Both the position numbers and the translations under genes were made by a program. Shown in pieces: positions 12,501 to 24,405 of a stretch of 64,000 nt of DNA; the first letter of the stretch is position 1, and each line of letters begins with the position of its first letter. The notes below the pieces were generated by a model. The model did no database searches. It saw only the letters and a program-made list of their open reading frames with translations, and had not been told where the DNA came from. Source of the DNA: Aplysia californica (lineage: Eukaryota > Mollusca > Gastropoda > Aplysiida > Aplysiidae); the NCBI RefSeq assembly GCF_000002075.1, contig NW_004797837.1, positions 214,171-278,170 on the forward strand, written 5' to 3'.

Positions 12501-14959
12501 ATACAAAATTGAATGTCATAAAAGTGAAGTGCATTCTGTGTTCGTCCCAGACTTTCACAGGGGACACGATTACATCTACTATGAGCACTGCTAAGGAGGC
12601 GGCTCACAACTATGTAAGAGAAATGAACAAGGAAAAGAAACAGAAGACCAGTGAAGAGTTGAAAGCGTCTGAACTCAGCTCAAAGGAAAGCTTAGAAAAT
12701 GAGGGTAAGCATAATTCTTTTATAAAAGACAAGGTTTGATTCGGTGTGCATTTTTGGTGACCCACCAACAGGCTTTTGAGCTTGGTTGTTTTCTAAAAGT
12801 TGTGATGGGTCTCAGAGATGAAGAGAAAGGGTTCCTTTGTCCTATGTTGCCTGTGGACATGTCATCATCATCATAAAATGCGAGATCTGGGATTTTTAGT
12901 TTGAAAAGATTGGTACACTAAATAAGCACTGTCTCACCATGAGAACAATTTAGATGCTTGCATTGACAACGTGACAGTTTCTGTTTTCCATGTGTAGGGC
13001 ATTATAGTGAAATAAGGGACTCATCGAAACAATGACATCCAAGAAGACCCCATTTTTTTGTTCAAAGTAAGGGCAATTTTCATCTAATTTTTAAAAAATT
13101 TTCTGCCCAACACCTTTTATGTCTACATGACCATCTAAAAATACATTTCTGTGTAAATTTTACTGAAAAACTTTGATCAAAGGCACAGAAAAATTTTAAT
13201 TTGCAGTTTTAATGGGTACTACAGCTTCAGAAGTCACCAACCTGGCAGCTATTTTCTCACTAATTTTACATAGACACCAGCAACCCCCACCACAGTCAAT
13301 CGCAAATATCTCTACTTCCAATTAAGATAGATGAGTCTTTTTTTTTTCCATCAAGAGCAAGGCAAATGAACGGACTTCAACATGCGACCTTGATCCAATG
13401 CCTGCTCATGTACTCATAACATGTATTGATATTGTCCTACCTCACATTACTCAGATAGTGAATATGTCACTTGCCACTGGCACAGTACCTAATACTTTCA
13501 AACAAGCTATTGTAAAACCTTTATTGAAAAAACCCGGGCTTGATAAAAATGAATTAAAAAACTATCGACCAGTTTCGAATTTGCAATTTGTCTAAAAAAT
13601 TCTAGAGAAGATTGTTTTAAGTCAAGTTTTGTCTCACATGAGAAAAAATGGTCTCGAGGAAATTTACCAATCTGCCTATAAAACTCATCATAGTACCGAA
13701 ACTGCGCTTTTAAAAGTAACGTCTGATTTATTGGATTCCATTGATAGCAAAAACATCGGTCTTTTAACTCTTTTGGATCTGTCCGCAGCTTTTGACACAA
13801 TTGACCATGCTATTCTACTCACAAGACTTGAGCGCTCATTTGGCTTATCGGGTACTGTGCTTTCATGGTTTAAGTCATATTTACTAGAAAGAGTTCAGAC
13901 AGTGCAAATTAAAAATAGCTTTTCAAAGCAGGTCAGGCTCGATTATGGAGTTCCACAGAGGTCCGTTCTTGGACCAGTGCTCTTTACACTATATACACAG
14001 CCCTTAGCAAGCATTTTACAAAATCATGGATTGAATTATCATTTTTATGCCGATGATTCCCAAATGTATGTTAATGGCACCATTCAAGATCTACCAAACA
14101 TGATTTCCATCACTAAACAATGTTTTTATGAAATCAAAAAGTGGATGACAGTAAACAAATTGAAACTAAAGGAAGAAAAGACAGACATCATTCTTATAAA
14201 AAATCCACGATTAAATAAAGATCTGGAAAGTGTCAACTTTGATTTATATGGGCATATGACATCTAGTAAAGAAGTTGTCAGGAATCTTGGTGTATATATT
14301 GACCACCACTTATCAATGGGCTCGTTTGTAGGATCTCTGTCCAAATCCCTTTATTTTCAGCTGAGAAGGATAGGCCTAGTTCGAAAGTACTTAAACGAAG
14401 AGACCACAAAAACACTGGTAACATCTCTTATCCTATCTAGATTAGACTATTGTAACTCACTCCTAGCAGGTCTGAACAACAAATATTTGAATCGTTTACA
14501 AGTAATTCAAAACAATGCCGCTAGACTGATAACAAGATCTAAAAAACGAGACCATGTCACTCCATTATTAAAAGAACTGCATTGGCTCCCTGTAAAAGAA
14601 CGAATAATATTTAAAATCTGCGTCATGTGTTTCAAATGTGTAAATAAAACTGCTCCTTTTTATCTACAAGAACTTATCAGTATATATAAACCAGGGAGAA
14701 ACCTAAGATCATCAAACGATAACACCCTACTTGTGACACCTGTAAAATCATACAAATCATATGGAGAGAGATCTTTCTCATATCTTGGTCCATTTATGTG
14801 GAACAGATTACCCATGAAACTAAGACAAATAAGAACTCTTGATAGCTTCAAAAGACATCTTAAACATTTTCTGTTCCTACAGGCCTATCCTTCATAAGCT
14901 TTTAACGTTATCTTTCATTATATTTGTTCTGTTCCTATGTCTGGATGAAAATAGTCTCT

Positions 14960-15058
<99 letters not shown>

Positions 15059-18000
15059 TGTGTGCATTAATGTATATTGCTTGAGAAGAAAGGAAGTAGT
15101 AAGAAAGGTTTTTGAAAAATGGGTATTCCAATGTAAAGCGCATTGAGCTACTTTTTTTGGAAATGCGCTATATAAATGTTATATATTATTATTATTATTA
15201 TATTATTAACATATTTTAAGATAATGATTGAATAAACTACATTAAAACCAAATGTGCACAGAACATTGTGTTAAGTAAATTAATAATAGAGTGGTTTTAC
15301 ATATTACCTTGCTAGATTAATGCAATGATCATTTGTTTTTGTTCTTGTAAGTGATGATCATGATATGTAGGCTGACTTAATAGAAAATGGACATCTTTCA
15401 CTTTTGAAATTGTCTTTTTTTTTCCTTGGTAGGCCTATATAAGATACATAAGTTAATCCAGAGGACAGAAGCAGTAACTTTGTGATGTTGATTGATGTTC
15501 TAGGTGTATGCTGTCTTTCTCTTTCAATGAACCTTCTCTCTGGTTACCATTGTCTCGCATCTCGTTTTAATCAAAGTTATTCTGTTTAATTGTAACTTTA
15601 TTTTCTTGTTTTGCTTCAACAGACCTTGTAGAAAAAGACCATGTGACAAATGACATGATCCCAGTGCTTGCTGGTATGGCTGTACCGGATCCTGTTTTTT
15701 TCTGCTCTGTGGAACCGTCTTCCATGTCAGTGCAAAAGAACCTTGATGCTGCTCTAGATAACTTACAGAAGGAGGACCCCAGCCTGAGGGTAACAATCTT
15801 TTTTTTCTCCTCCTCATCATACTCTTCTTTTGATATTCATACCGGTGAAATTGAAATAAATAACTATAACTGATCTGCCAGTGACATTGCCTAAAGAGGG
15901 TTGTAACAAGATATGGTTGAAAGCTGAATAACCAGGTAATTGTTCTCAAGCATGCAACCTAACTTTTCTAATACTTTCAGGGATGCATTTTTAAAAATGT
16001 TAGTGCTCTATACTATAGAATACTCCTATGTCCTGATCGGCAGTGTACCATACTGCTATCAGTATCAGTTCAAAATTATGAGGTAGGCTGATGGCTTGAG
16101 AGTGAGATGGTATATGGTACTCTCAGGTGCTATGTTCTGTCCTTGTCGTAATGAAACAGCAGAGCATAGAACTGGGATATGCGACTTCCAATTGTCATGT
16201 TTTATGGCTGATTGGTGTTTCCTCAGGTGGAAATCAACTCTGAAACTGGACAGACAGTATTGTCTGGGATGGGAGAACTTCATCTGGACATCATCAAATC
16301 ACGCCTTCAGAAAGAGTATGGACTGGATGTAGACCTGGGGCCCCTCCAAATTGCTTACAGGGAGACTGTCATTGAAGATGCAGGTACTGTATTCTATACC
16401 TGTATGAAAAGAATTATTTTTTTGCTTGCATTTCACTAATTTTTTGCTTTAATTTTTAAGTGAGTTAAATTATACAATTGCAGTTTCTTTTTCTATTATG
16501 GTCTGTCTGTTTGCTCCATGTTTCCTTTCTCTTATGGTTTGTCTGTTGCTCCATAAGTCTCTCCTCAGCTTAATTGCCTACTGATAGCAGATTTATTGTG
16601 TAATTAAATAGTATGGACCTTAGATTGGAATAGGATTTAGTTTCTATAATTGCATTAGATTACAAAAACCATTTCGATGAAAGAATTTTTTTTTCGTTTT
16701 CAGTGATTTTTTCATATATTGGTTTATTATTTTGATTTTGTTGAACTCATATTTTCAGTTTTTCTAGTTTAGGCCTACTTGTTCAAATCATCTCAACTTT
16801 ATTTATATTGTATGATGTGTCCCTGTAGATGCCTGTGAGACTCTGGACAAAACACTGGGAGGCAAACATCAGTTTGTGCAGATTAGGCTGTCTGTCCATC
16901 CTGACTTGGAAGAAAGAGAGTTCAAGCACGTGCTTCTGGAACGAACACCTGATCATCCTTTAAATCTGAAGCACAAAGTTGCCAAAGCTGTCGAGAGTGG
17001 CATCAAGTCTGGACTGTCCCATGGTTGGTGGTTCTGCTATTTCTACTGAGGTTTAAATTTTTAAAAGGCATTTTCGCATAGCTGGTAACTCTGAGTCTCC
17101 AGTTGCATGAAGAAATTTTCGAAGAGAAATGTTTATGGCATCTCTCTGAATTTTTCCAGTCCTCTTTCACACTCAAGCAAGGCTTTCTTTATGAAATTAA
17201 TAAAAACTATGTGATTTGTGTGCGTGAGCTTATGTTTTCTGGGTCTCTAAGGAATTAGACCCTTAAATATAGACTTATCAGGTGATAATGACCTTATCCA
17301 GTGGTTTGTTTGTTTTTTTGTTCAGTAACACAGATGTCAAATAATAATAATAATAACAAATAATAAATAGCATCTGTGCAGTGCATGTTTCTGCTCAATA
17401 GCAAGCTCTGTGTGCTTTACAAACTTTACTGTTACCCCAGCAGACACAAGAACACTCAGCAACATTTTCTGGTTTTTGGGAACCATAAAATGCAAGTAGC
17501 CAATTAAACATGCAAATACTAACAAACTGACAAGATCTTTTGTTGCCTAAAACTAGGTACCCATTCCCACTGGGTGATGTGAGGACAATTTGTGTGAAGT
17601 GCCTTTCTTAAAAGCACAACGTTAGACCCGTGAGGGGTTCGATGAACCCATGACCTTTCACTTACGAACCCAACGGCATAACCACTGACCGCTTGACCAC
17701 TGACACTTGGCACAGGATAGTTAAGAGAATATGACAAAGTGAATGAAGGCTATAAATTTATTGTTATGTAGTGTTCTACGCCCAATGTGCTGATGTTGGA
17801 CATGAGTTCTTCAGTACGACTCCAAGCTGTTCATGTGTGTCATACAAGGGTTATTCTGTCCATATCAGTATACAGTATTTTTTTTCCTTTTTCATGAGAG
17901 TGAGTGGTCTGAGGTTATGATTCTCTTAATACATTATTTTTTATTCCTTATTTCTGTTTTGTTTTGTTCAGAATATTCTGAATATTCTGAACAACATTGT

Positions 18001-19001
18001 TTTATTCTGTCCTTTTCAATAATATAAACATTTAATTTTTCAGGTGTCTTGTTGAATTTCCCTGTAATTCATACGAGAGTCTGTCTCCATGAGTTCACCA
18101 CGCACTACCACACCACACTACCCATGATAACAGCTGCTGCTGCCATGGCAACACAGAAAGCTCTGAGGCTGGCTGGATCTGTTCTTCTAGAGCCAATGAT
18201 GGGAATGGAGGTAAAAACATTTTTTTTAAGTTAATAAGAATGAAATACCACTTTTTTTGTGGATACTTATTGTGAAATTTGGTTTACAATTTGGTAAATA
18301 CAATGCAAATTCATCAGCTTCACATAATAAACATATCACACCAATACAAAGAATCTGATTAATGCACTACTGCTGGTTGCCACTGTACAGCACCCTATAC
18401 ACCCTATATTTTGAAGCTAGGGTTATTGTGTCTTGCTTATGGACACACTCCCAAAATAACATGTACCTTGTCCATGTGTCTTTACATAATCAAGGTTCTT
18501 TGTAAGTCTAAATGAGCTGCAGCGTGTCAAAAAGGGCATTAAAAAATAGACTCATTGTTTACAAGAATATGACTTGAGTTGGTGGAGAGTTAATTACATT
18601 TCTTCTCTGACAACTGTTGTGGTGGATGACTGGAATTGGAGGGTATCTACTGGGAGTGTATACTCCTTTTCCTTTTCTTTATCATTCCTGTTGATGGGCT
18701 CAAAACTATACTCAAAACTCCTCAGATCACCACAGAGGAAGACAAAGCAGATAGTGTTCTTTCAGACCTGGGCAAACGAAGAAGCCACATCCTGAACGTG
18801 ACCTCACGACTGGACGCCAGAGTGATCAGTGCAGTGACCCCTCTACAAGAGCTGATGGGCTACTCCACCGAGCTGAGAACCATCACCTCTGGTACAGCCT
18901 CCTGCTCCATGGAACTGTCCCACTATGAAAAGATGAGTGAGGAAGAGATACAGAAAGTTACAGAGCGCATCACAGGCTTTCATCCATCCGCTGTCTACTA
19001 G
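5642..19001 (+). CDS. GFM2: mitochondrial ribosome-releasing factor 2 (EF-G2mt)
   Basis: This gene encodes a translational GTPase that works with MRRF to split mitochondrial ribosomes after termination. I place ten coding exons: 5642-5909, 7981-8109, 8996-9076, 10665-11470, 12551-12704, 15623-15789, 16227-16383, 16829-17023, 18044-18210 and 18726-19001. All have GT..AG borders and phases that join to one frame of 2400 nt, or 799 residues (human about 779). The GTPase motifs are in order: G1 AHIDGGKT (residues 66-73), the switch region with [10 protein letters not shown]3 DTPGHVDF, G4 NKMD and a G5-like GSSLKNKG. Then follow domain II ([15 protein letters not shown]), domain III/IV ([19 protein letters not shown]) and the EF-G C-terminal domain ([13 protein letters not shown]). 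The N-terminus is basic and Arg/Lys-rich, fitting a mitochondrial presequence. A second ATG at 5693 would give [14 protein letters not shown], an even better presequence. G1 reads Gly where most EF-G proteins have Ala (HIDAGKT). Introns 1, 3, 5 and 8 hold transposons. Confidence 0.93.
6019..6458 (+). mobile_element. MITE family A, copy 1
   Basis: This 430-440 bp non-coding element starts TATGTGTCACGACGCCGTAG and ends, on the other strand, with GGCATCACGGTGAAATCAGG, an imperfect inverted repeat of about 30 bp. The interior has AAAATTAAAGAGAACATGGC and similar AT-rich text found in four other copies in this window. It lies in GFM2 intron 1 and is followed by an AT microsatellite. Confidence 0.75.
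6460..6550. repeat. (AT)n microsatellite
   Basis: About 75 bp of alternating AT directly after MITE A copy 1. Confidence 0.9.
7483..7638. mobile_element. short inverted-repeat element (about 155 bp)
   Basis: The left end is CAGTATAACATGGATAGCTT and the right end, reversed, GAGTATAACACGGATAGGTT. TA stands on the left. It lies in GFM2 intron 1. Confidence 0.5.
9597..10490 (-). mobile_element. I-like LINE 3' fragment with RNase H and CCHC
   Basis: Read on the minus strand, the fragment starts with [17 protein letters not shown], an RNase H beginning. After a break it continues in the open frame 10357-9932 with [27 protein letters not shown] and [20 protein letters not shown], the RNase H core. 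Then comes a CCHC knuckle, [17 protein letters not shown], and a (GAA)n tail (TTCTTCTTCTTC on the plus strand at about 9599). RNase H after RT with a final CCHC is typical of I-group LINEs. It lies antisense in GFM2 intron 3. Confidence 0.75.
11471..12550 (+). other. GFM2 intron 4
   Basis: The intron is bounded by gtaaag and tcccag. No repeat could be named, though the CG-containing stretch 11740-12040 looks unlike its AT-rich surroundings and may be an old insertion. Confidence 0.6.
13085..13370 (-). mobile_element. MITE family A, copy 5, cut by the LINE
   Basis: On the minus strand it carries the family's interior (AGTGAGAAAATAGCTGCCAG and the following AT-rich text). It stops where the CR1/L2-like LINE begins, so about 70 bp of its start are missing. 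Confidence 0.65.
13371..15210 (+). mobile_element. 5'-truncated CR1/L2-like LINE
   Basis: This non-LTR retrotransposon lies in GFM2 intron 5 in the gene's direction. Open frames 13398-13592 and 13629-14897 are in the same phase, parted by a stop at 13593-13595. They give the reverse transcriptase: [60 protein letters not shown], the catalytic YADDS and a C-terminal part with [12 protein letters not shown]. The endonuclease half is missing, as is usual after incomplete reverse transcription. The 3' end has a long GT microsatellite (14964-15063), then GTAAAGCGCATTGAGCTAC and GAAATGCGCTATATAAATG, ending in TTATTATTATT. The 5' edge abuts a broken MITE copy (13085-13370). Confidence 0.85.
14964..15063. 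repeat. (GT)n microsatellite in the LINE 3' region
   Basis: About 100 bp of GT dinucleotides between the LINE stop codon and its conserved 3' end. Confidence 0.9.
17337..17715 (-). mobile_element. tRNA-type SINE with LINE-derived tail
   Basis: Read on the minus strand it has a head with TGGTCAAGCGGTCAGTGG and GGGTTCGTAAG, then GTCCTCACATCACCCAGTGG, AATGGGTACC and AAAAGATCTTGTCAGTTTG (shared with the SINE at 41170). It ends with GTAAAGCACACAGAGC and a (TTATTA)n run. That last part looks like the 3' end of the CR1/L2-like LINE at 15130, the usual way SINEs borrow a LINE's machinery. It lies in GFM2 intron 8. Confidence 0.7.
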
Positions 19002-20030
19002 TCTACTTTCTATATCTGTGATCTTTTGGGTGGGGGTCATATACAGCGGGGTCCGCTTGAACTTAAATCGAAATTTGCAGGACCGCCAATTTTTTTCGGG
19101 GGGTGAAACCTGAACATACACATTTAACGAGCCAAGCAGTCACGCAGTGTGCAGCGGCGTGTTATAGGCGGCGGTAAAGTAGGTCAAGTGTGTTGGATGA
19201 GAGAGATTCTTCCTCTCGCCTATGATGCTAATGGATTTCGTGGAGTCGGCAGATCTACTAAAATTCGCGATAATCAAGGTCAAGGTTGAAGTTGAAATGC
19301 ATATAAGAAAGGAACATAGAAGGAAAGGAAGTGCTCAAGTTTGAGTGTTTGATTGGGGGGGGGGGGGGGGGGACTCTAATAGTAATAGTATTATTTGACA
19401 GGTAATTGATACAATGTAAGAGTGATTGGTCTTTAAGTTTGTAGAGTGTAATGAGAAGGAGTCTTGTTCATTACATTGTTGTGCAAAAAATAAAATGGAA
19501 ATTAAAAATATATGAATAAATCCTGACTGGATAACAAAGCAGTATACTTCTTGTCAAATGAGTTTAAGACAAAACAAACGTTACAAAGACAGTTTAGAAA
19601 ATCACAAACAGTCACAGTGTAGGACTTACCATCTCGATGTTTGGATTACTGGTATTGGGAGGAGAGTTTTGCAACTTTCCTTTTCTTGTTCCCATCTGAT
19701 TCCTGTAGTTGCTTCGTCTGGAGGAGGGTAAAGCGTTTCATCAAGATATTTACAATCCTCCTGATGGTAGTTGCTTCAGTTTGTATTTTGATGTGTAGCA
19801 TTCCTGGAAGCTGACTGAAAATGTTGACCAGACGTTTGCGGCATGAATTTGTATGGTTCAGTTTCATAAACAGATAGCAATAAACTACCATTGTCTGCAG
19901 ATGTTCAGACTCACTCAAGCCACCTCGATCCAGTGCATTTGTATAAGCACTTACACATCATCAGGGAGACATGCAGGATTTCTTCTCATTTTGTCTTTAA
20001 AGGCAATGTATCCACTAATGTAAGAAATAT

Positions 20031-21530
20031 TCAGCTTCTCATCAAGAGTTCTCCGTCAGTAAAATCTTTTTGGCAAAGAGTACAGGAGTGTCCTGCCATG
20101 TCATAGCTGAACTGCTCATCTGTTGTCGATTCCAGCGTTAATCGAGCTCTGTCGGCATCATGTGTATGCTGAATGTCCTCTGCTGTGATGTAATATGTAC
20201 ATCCAGCACTTCTATGTCGTCCTGTTGAAAGATTGAAAGAAACCCAAGAGGACATACTCGTGACGTAATGGGGAATCCACAGTCAACTGATATGAGCATA
20301 AATCCACGAAGCATTTGCAAGCCCATTGAAGGGCCTTTGCAGTGTCTGTAGTAAGTTTCTTAATCCGCGGAGTTGAAACTGCCTCCATCTCCTTTGCACA
20401 AGAAGCCCAGGATTGTAGAACTGCCATTGGGTGAGAGTACATGTTACTCACGACTGCTCGGTCCGGATCTCGTTTAAGATTGAGGTAGCGGGCTTCAGTA
20501 TTCAGTCTTCCAGAACTGAAGAACCAGACTGATGAACGTCACCGTTTCTTGTTTGGATGGAGTCTTATAAGATGTCTGGAGGGCTGCATGAGTCTTGTCG
20601 GAAAAAACATCCAAAACCAACTTGACATTCTGTTTGTCAATGTTGCTTGGTTTAATGGACGCCGCACCCAAAGGTGCCAACGTCAGTGGAAGACTGCTTT
20701 GATGATTATGCACTAGTCTCAGGTCAGACCAGCGTGCACTCGTAGCGTTTCCATCATCATCTGAAAAGTTGAGCGTTTGGGTTCTTTCAGTGAGCCAGCT
20801 GTTGGAAATGTTTTTCAGAAGATGCACTGTGTCATACATCAGAAAAAGAGGCTTCACTTCATTGCCAGGCGTCTGTACAATTACAATCCATGGAGTGGGT
20901 GAATCAAACCCTTCAAACAAGTTGAAAAACCTCTGATTCACATGATTGCTGTCGTTAATAATGCCAACAACGGTGGCACCATATCTCTCCAGTTCCATGA
21001 TCACTTCCTCAATCATTTGAAACTGGAATTCAGACTTCAGAGCGTGGCAAGGTAGCAGTTTTGCGAGAAATCTCCTCCCACCAAACAAACATTTAACCGT
21101 AATACATAACATTGTCTTTGCCAGGCAGTCAGGATAGTCTACCGCATGTCCAAACAAAGTTCCTCCCCTGTAAGACACGGATGCCTTTACATACACCTCA
21201 TCTATGATGAGGACACACCCTCTCTGCTTTTCCTCGAAGCTGCTAAATATGGACCGGAAAAGTTGCGTATCATCCAGGTTTCTGGCTACACTTGTTATTT
21301 TTCTAATTGTACTCAGGGATGGCAGCTGAAAGTATTCTCTCAATTGTTGGTAGAGAGGACGACTTTTCGAGTCCGAGGAGAAGGCCTATGACAAGTCAGA
21401 CATACTGTAAACTCGAGTGTTCTTCTTGCTATTGTGTAGAATAATGGCACGACAAAGGAATTTTACCTTGGCATTGTCCTCAGAGTCATAATTTGGTACA
21501 AAGCAAACAACTTCCTCCTGCTGACTTCAC
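20031..21530 (-). pseudogene. P-element/THAP9-like transposase remnant
   Basis: The main open piece (21343-20495) reads LPSLSTIRKITSVARNLDD, then VLIIDEVYVKASVSY, GHAVDYPDCLAKTMLCI and GIINDSNHVNQRFFNLF, the RNase-H-like core of P-element and THAP9 transposases; the Asp in IIDEVYVK and in INDSNH are likely catalytic. Upstream, another frame-matched piece, FLCRAIILHNSKKNTRVYS, is cut by a stop. Downstream, ALQWACKCFVDLC with EYVLLGFFQS and, in another frame, CTYYITAEDIQHTHDADRA and CTLCQKDFTDGE form the C-terminal part. So there is at least one stop and one frameshift. No THAP zinc finger was seen upstream. This is a plain DNA transposon relic in the gap between GFM2 and NRDE2. Confidence 0.82.
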
Positions 21531-21539
21531 CTTTCAGTG

Positions 21540-22130
21540 CCTTTTTAGGCTATAATGCTGGGAGCGTCATCAAGGGAGCACAATCTCCGTAGCTCCCGCG
21601 CCGTTTCCCTTTTAAAGAAATATAATCTAAATTCATGATGCGTTTTATAACTTGGGGATGTATACTGTCACCCTGGCAGAGACCCATACCAGGGAAGCGG
21701 ACATATTCATGCCTGGCGCCGCCCCTGAGGCCGCCAGACACCCACATAAGCGACTGACTAACCCGCAGCCATACATCCCGTGGGCACGTTGGTACACCTT
21801 GGTCTAAGGGATTTTTTGTCGAGGTTGTCTCCTCTAGATCCGTTGGGTTCTGTTCCTGAACCGCAAGGTGTAGGTCAACAGTGTCACCTCTGGAAGGATG
21901 AGGCTCTTCGCTCACGCACAACGGTCTTGAGATACCCGGTAATGAGAGGTTGGCTGGGTACATGGGCTGACATCTCGAGATGCATGCCACTTTCACTGAA
22001 AAAATCCAGCTATACCCAGAGGTGCCTAAGGGGGTGAGCTCGGTGTCTCCACAGTGTCTCTGCTTCCCAAAAACCTTAACATCATTACCCCCTGGGCTCC
22101 TGCCCTTGACTCTACAGATCTAGTTCGAAC
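21540..22130. other. GC-rich stretch of unknown origin
   Basis: This lies directly past the start of the P-like transposase remnant. Base use is clearly richer in GC than its surroundings, and there is a 148-codon minus-strand frame without any family I know. It is probably repeat-derived. Confidence 0.4.
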
Positions 22131-24405
22131 AATGTAACTGAAACAATCAGCATCGCGGGGAGCTTGTCTGTTTATCACTTCTTACTCTCTCACGCTTCAA
22201 TGAAATAGAAAACAGAAGTTAACAATAAATCTAAAAAAAAGATTCAAATGCGATGCATGAAATCATAACATGATACACGACATCAACACATGGCCATTGT
22301 CAATTGTTGTTGTACTAAGTTGTCCAGTTATTGGGATGATTACTGCCAAAGTAGCAAAATAACTATACCATCGAAAAATATCAAATAGGATCAATATAAA
22401 AATTCAAGGCATCAATTTAAAATGAATGAGTTCAATGGATATTATTCACCTTAATATACCCCTGTTAAGCTCACAGAATCTTAGAAATCAGCAATAAAAC
22501 CCTCTGAGTAAAAATGGCGAGAAAAAGTATTGTTGTCAGATAATTTGCCAAAACAGCAGCGTCTAATTTAAGGCGAGCTCTCGTCCGCCTATAACTCACC
22601 ACGACACACTGCATGACTACTAGGCTCGGTAGATGTGTATGTTCAGGGTGAAAACCTTTGTTGCCTTTTATGGCATACATGGTGCATCAAGAAAATGGGT
22701 TATTTCTTAAGCTTTGTGCCATACCATGGATGTCACGGAAGTTGGAAAAATTTGACCTCCTTGTTGCCAATATGACGTTACATCATGTATGTCATGCTAT
22801 TCGCCTGGCTATAATTCTTCTGTTTTGAGATTAAAGCACAAGCTCCACATGAATTCGTATTCGAAAAATAAAAAATGGTCATACAAAATGGTGCCAAATT
22901 TGCTAGTATTAGTTTACTGCTAAGCTTGCAAGTAATTGATAAACACATGTCAAGTCTTACGGACAAGCACATAAACACCAAAATGACTTTAAAAGGGCAT
23001 AAAATTCCACTTTTTGACTCTCACTCACCTTAGGTTTTTCAAGATTATGAATAAAATGGAGATATTGGGAATGAGGAAAGTGAAGAAAGCGGCACTTAAC
23101 ATATATCACGAGTGGGCTGGATCTTGACTGCAAGCTTATTAACACTGAGACGTGAGACTGCTGTCCTGGCTAACGAGCTGGGCTGAAAATCAGTGCTGAC
23201 TATAGAAATGTATACCTCATGGCAACGAAAAGGTTTAGCAGTGTTTTCAGTTTAGAGTGATTGCTCAAATACCAAAGACAAATATCTGGAATTCCATTTT
23301 CTTTCGGTTTACCACTGTTTTTGGATTAACCATGTTCGATTTAAGTGCAGACTCCACTGTATTTCAAAGCATATTAAGTGTACATATTTCAGTAATTTTC
23401 AGATGTATAAACTAGTGATTGATGTATATAATTAATAAAATGAATAATTTTGGCGAATTAGAGTCCTGTGGTACAACAACAAAAAATACATGTTGGAAGT
23501 TGCAAGCTTTGATATGAAGAAAAGTTGGTTTCCAGGTTATTTTTGGAAAAGCAAAGTACTGCTTCCAATATGATCCCATAAACATTTCCAATTGCTGATC
23601 AAAACAGGATTTTCAATAAAAAGCAAAATGCTGAAAAATGACTAAAGCCTGTCAATGTCATAGTAAAGATTTTGGGACCTCTGTGTCGTTTTACCTGTTC
23701 CTTAATCTGCATTTTTACGCTCCCGCTATTTCCTTTGTCAGTGAGCTTTTATAATTTATATCTTCCATGGTTTTAAGGAGAAAAAAAAAGTGCAAACACG
23801 ATCATTCTTTTTGTCATTGTGGCGAGAAAAATGAGTAATTTCAGTTTGTCTTGTATAAATACACTGTAATGCAGAGCCACACACAGAGTTTGTATCTATA
23901 GATGTCATCTGAATGAAGTGCAGTAGGCCTGTAACATAAGATAAGTTTGTCAAACCATGCTTTTACTTTTTTTAGTAAACTGAATAAATTTAAAATATTC
24001 TGATGTGATGATTACTTGCATTTATGTTTCCTGCCCTGGGTGAAGCCAGAATACAGAGATCAAGTAACAAAATTTCCATGACCCTTGAAATATCTGTAGG
24101 AGATTGTACATTTTCTCAAGTTATCAGGTTCTCATTCTAGTATTTCTACATTCTAGGAATACAGAGATGACATGTTAAGGGATTTTGGACTGGCCAGTTT
24201 CATTTTACATTATTCAAACCTATCTTAATGTGTCAACACTGCTAATGCTATGACATAAAAGCATCAAGACAATGGACTTAAAGAAGTGATGTTTGTCAAC
24301 AAAACAAGAGTTTTAAAAAAATGCCAGTAGAGGTTAACTTGCGCCACACTGATATTTGATAAAAACTTGACTCCAACAAGTTTGAGGACAACGCAATCTG
24401 CATTA

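Larger units (their letters stand above)
19045..23358. mobile_element. 4.3-kb composite bounded by TA-flanked CAG-type inverted repeats
   Basis: The left end reads CAGCGGGGTCCGCTTGAAC then TTAAATCGAA. The right end, on the other strand, reads CAGTGGAGTCTGCACTTAAA then TCGAA. Both are flanked by TA, as in Tc1/mariner-pogo elements. A further end of the same type is at 58845. The interior holds a poly-G run (19356-19372), a P-element-like transposase remnant, a GC-rich unidentified part (21540-22130) and AT-rich sequence to 23300. Since P elements make 8-bp duplications, the P remnant is probably an insertion in a pogo-like element, or the TIR pairing joins two separate copies. Confidence 0.5.

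Noticed and set aside
14839-15146. Cys-Val and Thr-His repeat frames
   Set aside because: Products of the GT microsatellite in the LINE 3' region.
21550-21996. 148-codon minus-strand frame
   Set aside because: No recognisable domain, GC-rich repeat-like context and no splice-supported extension.
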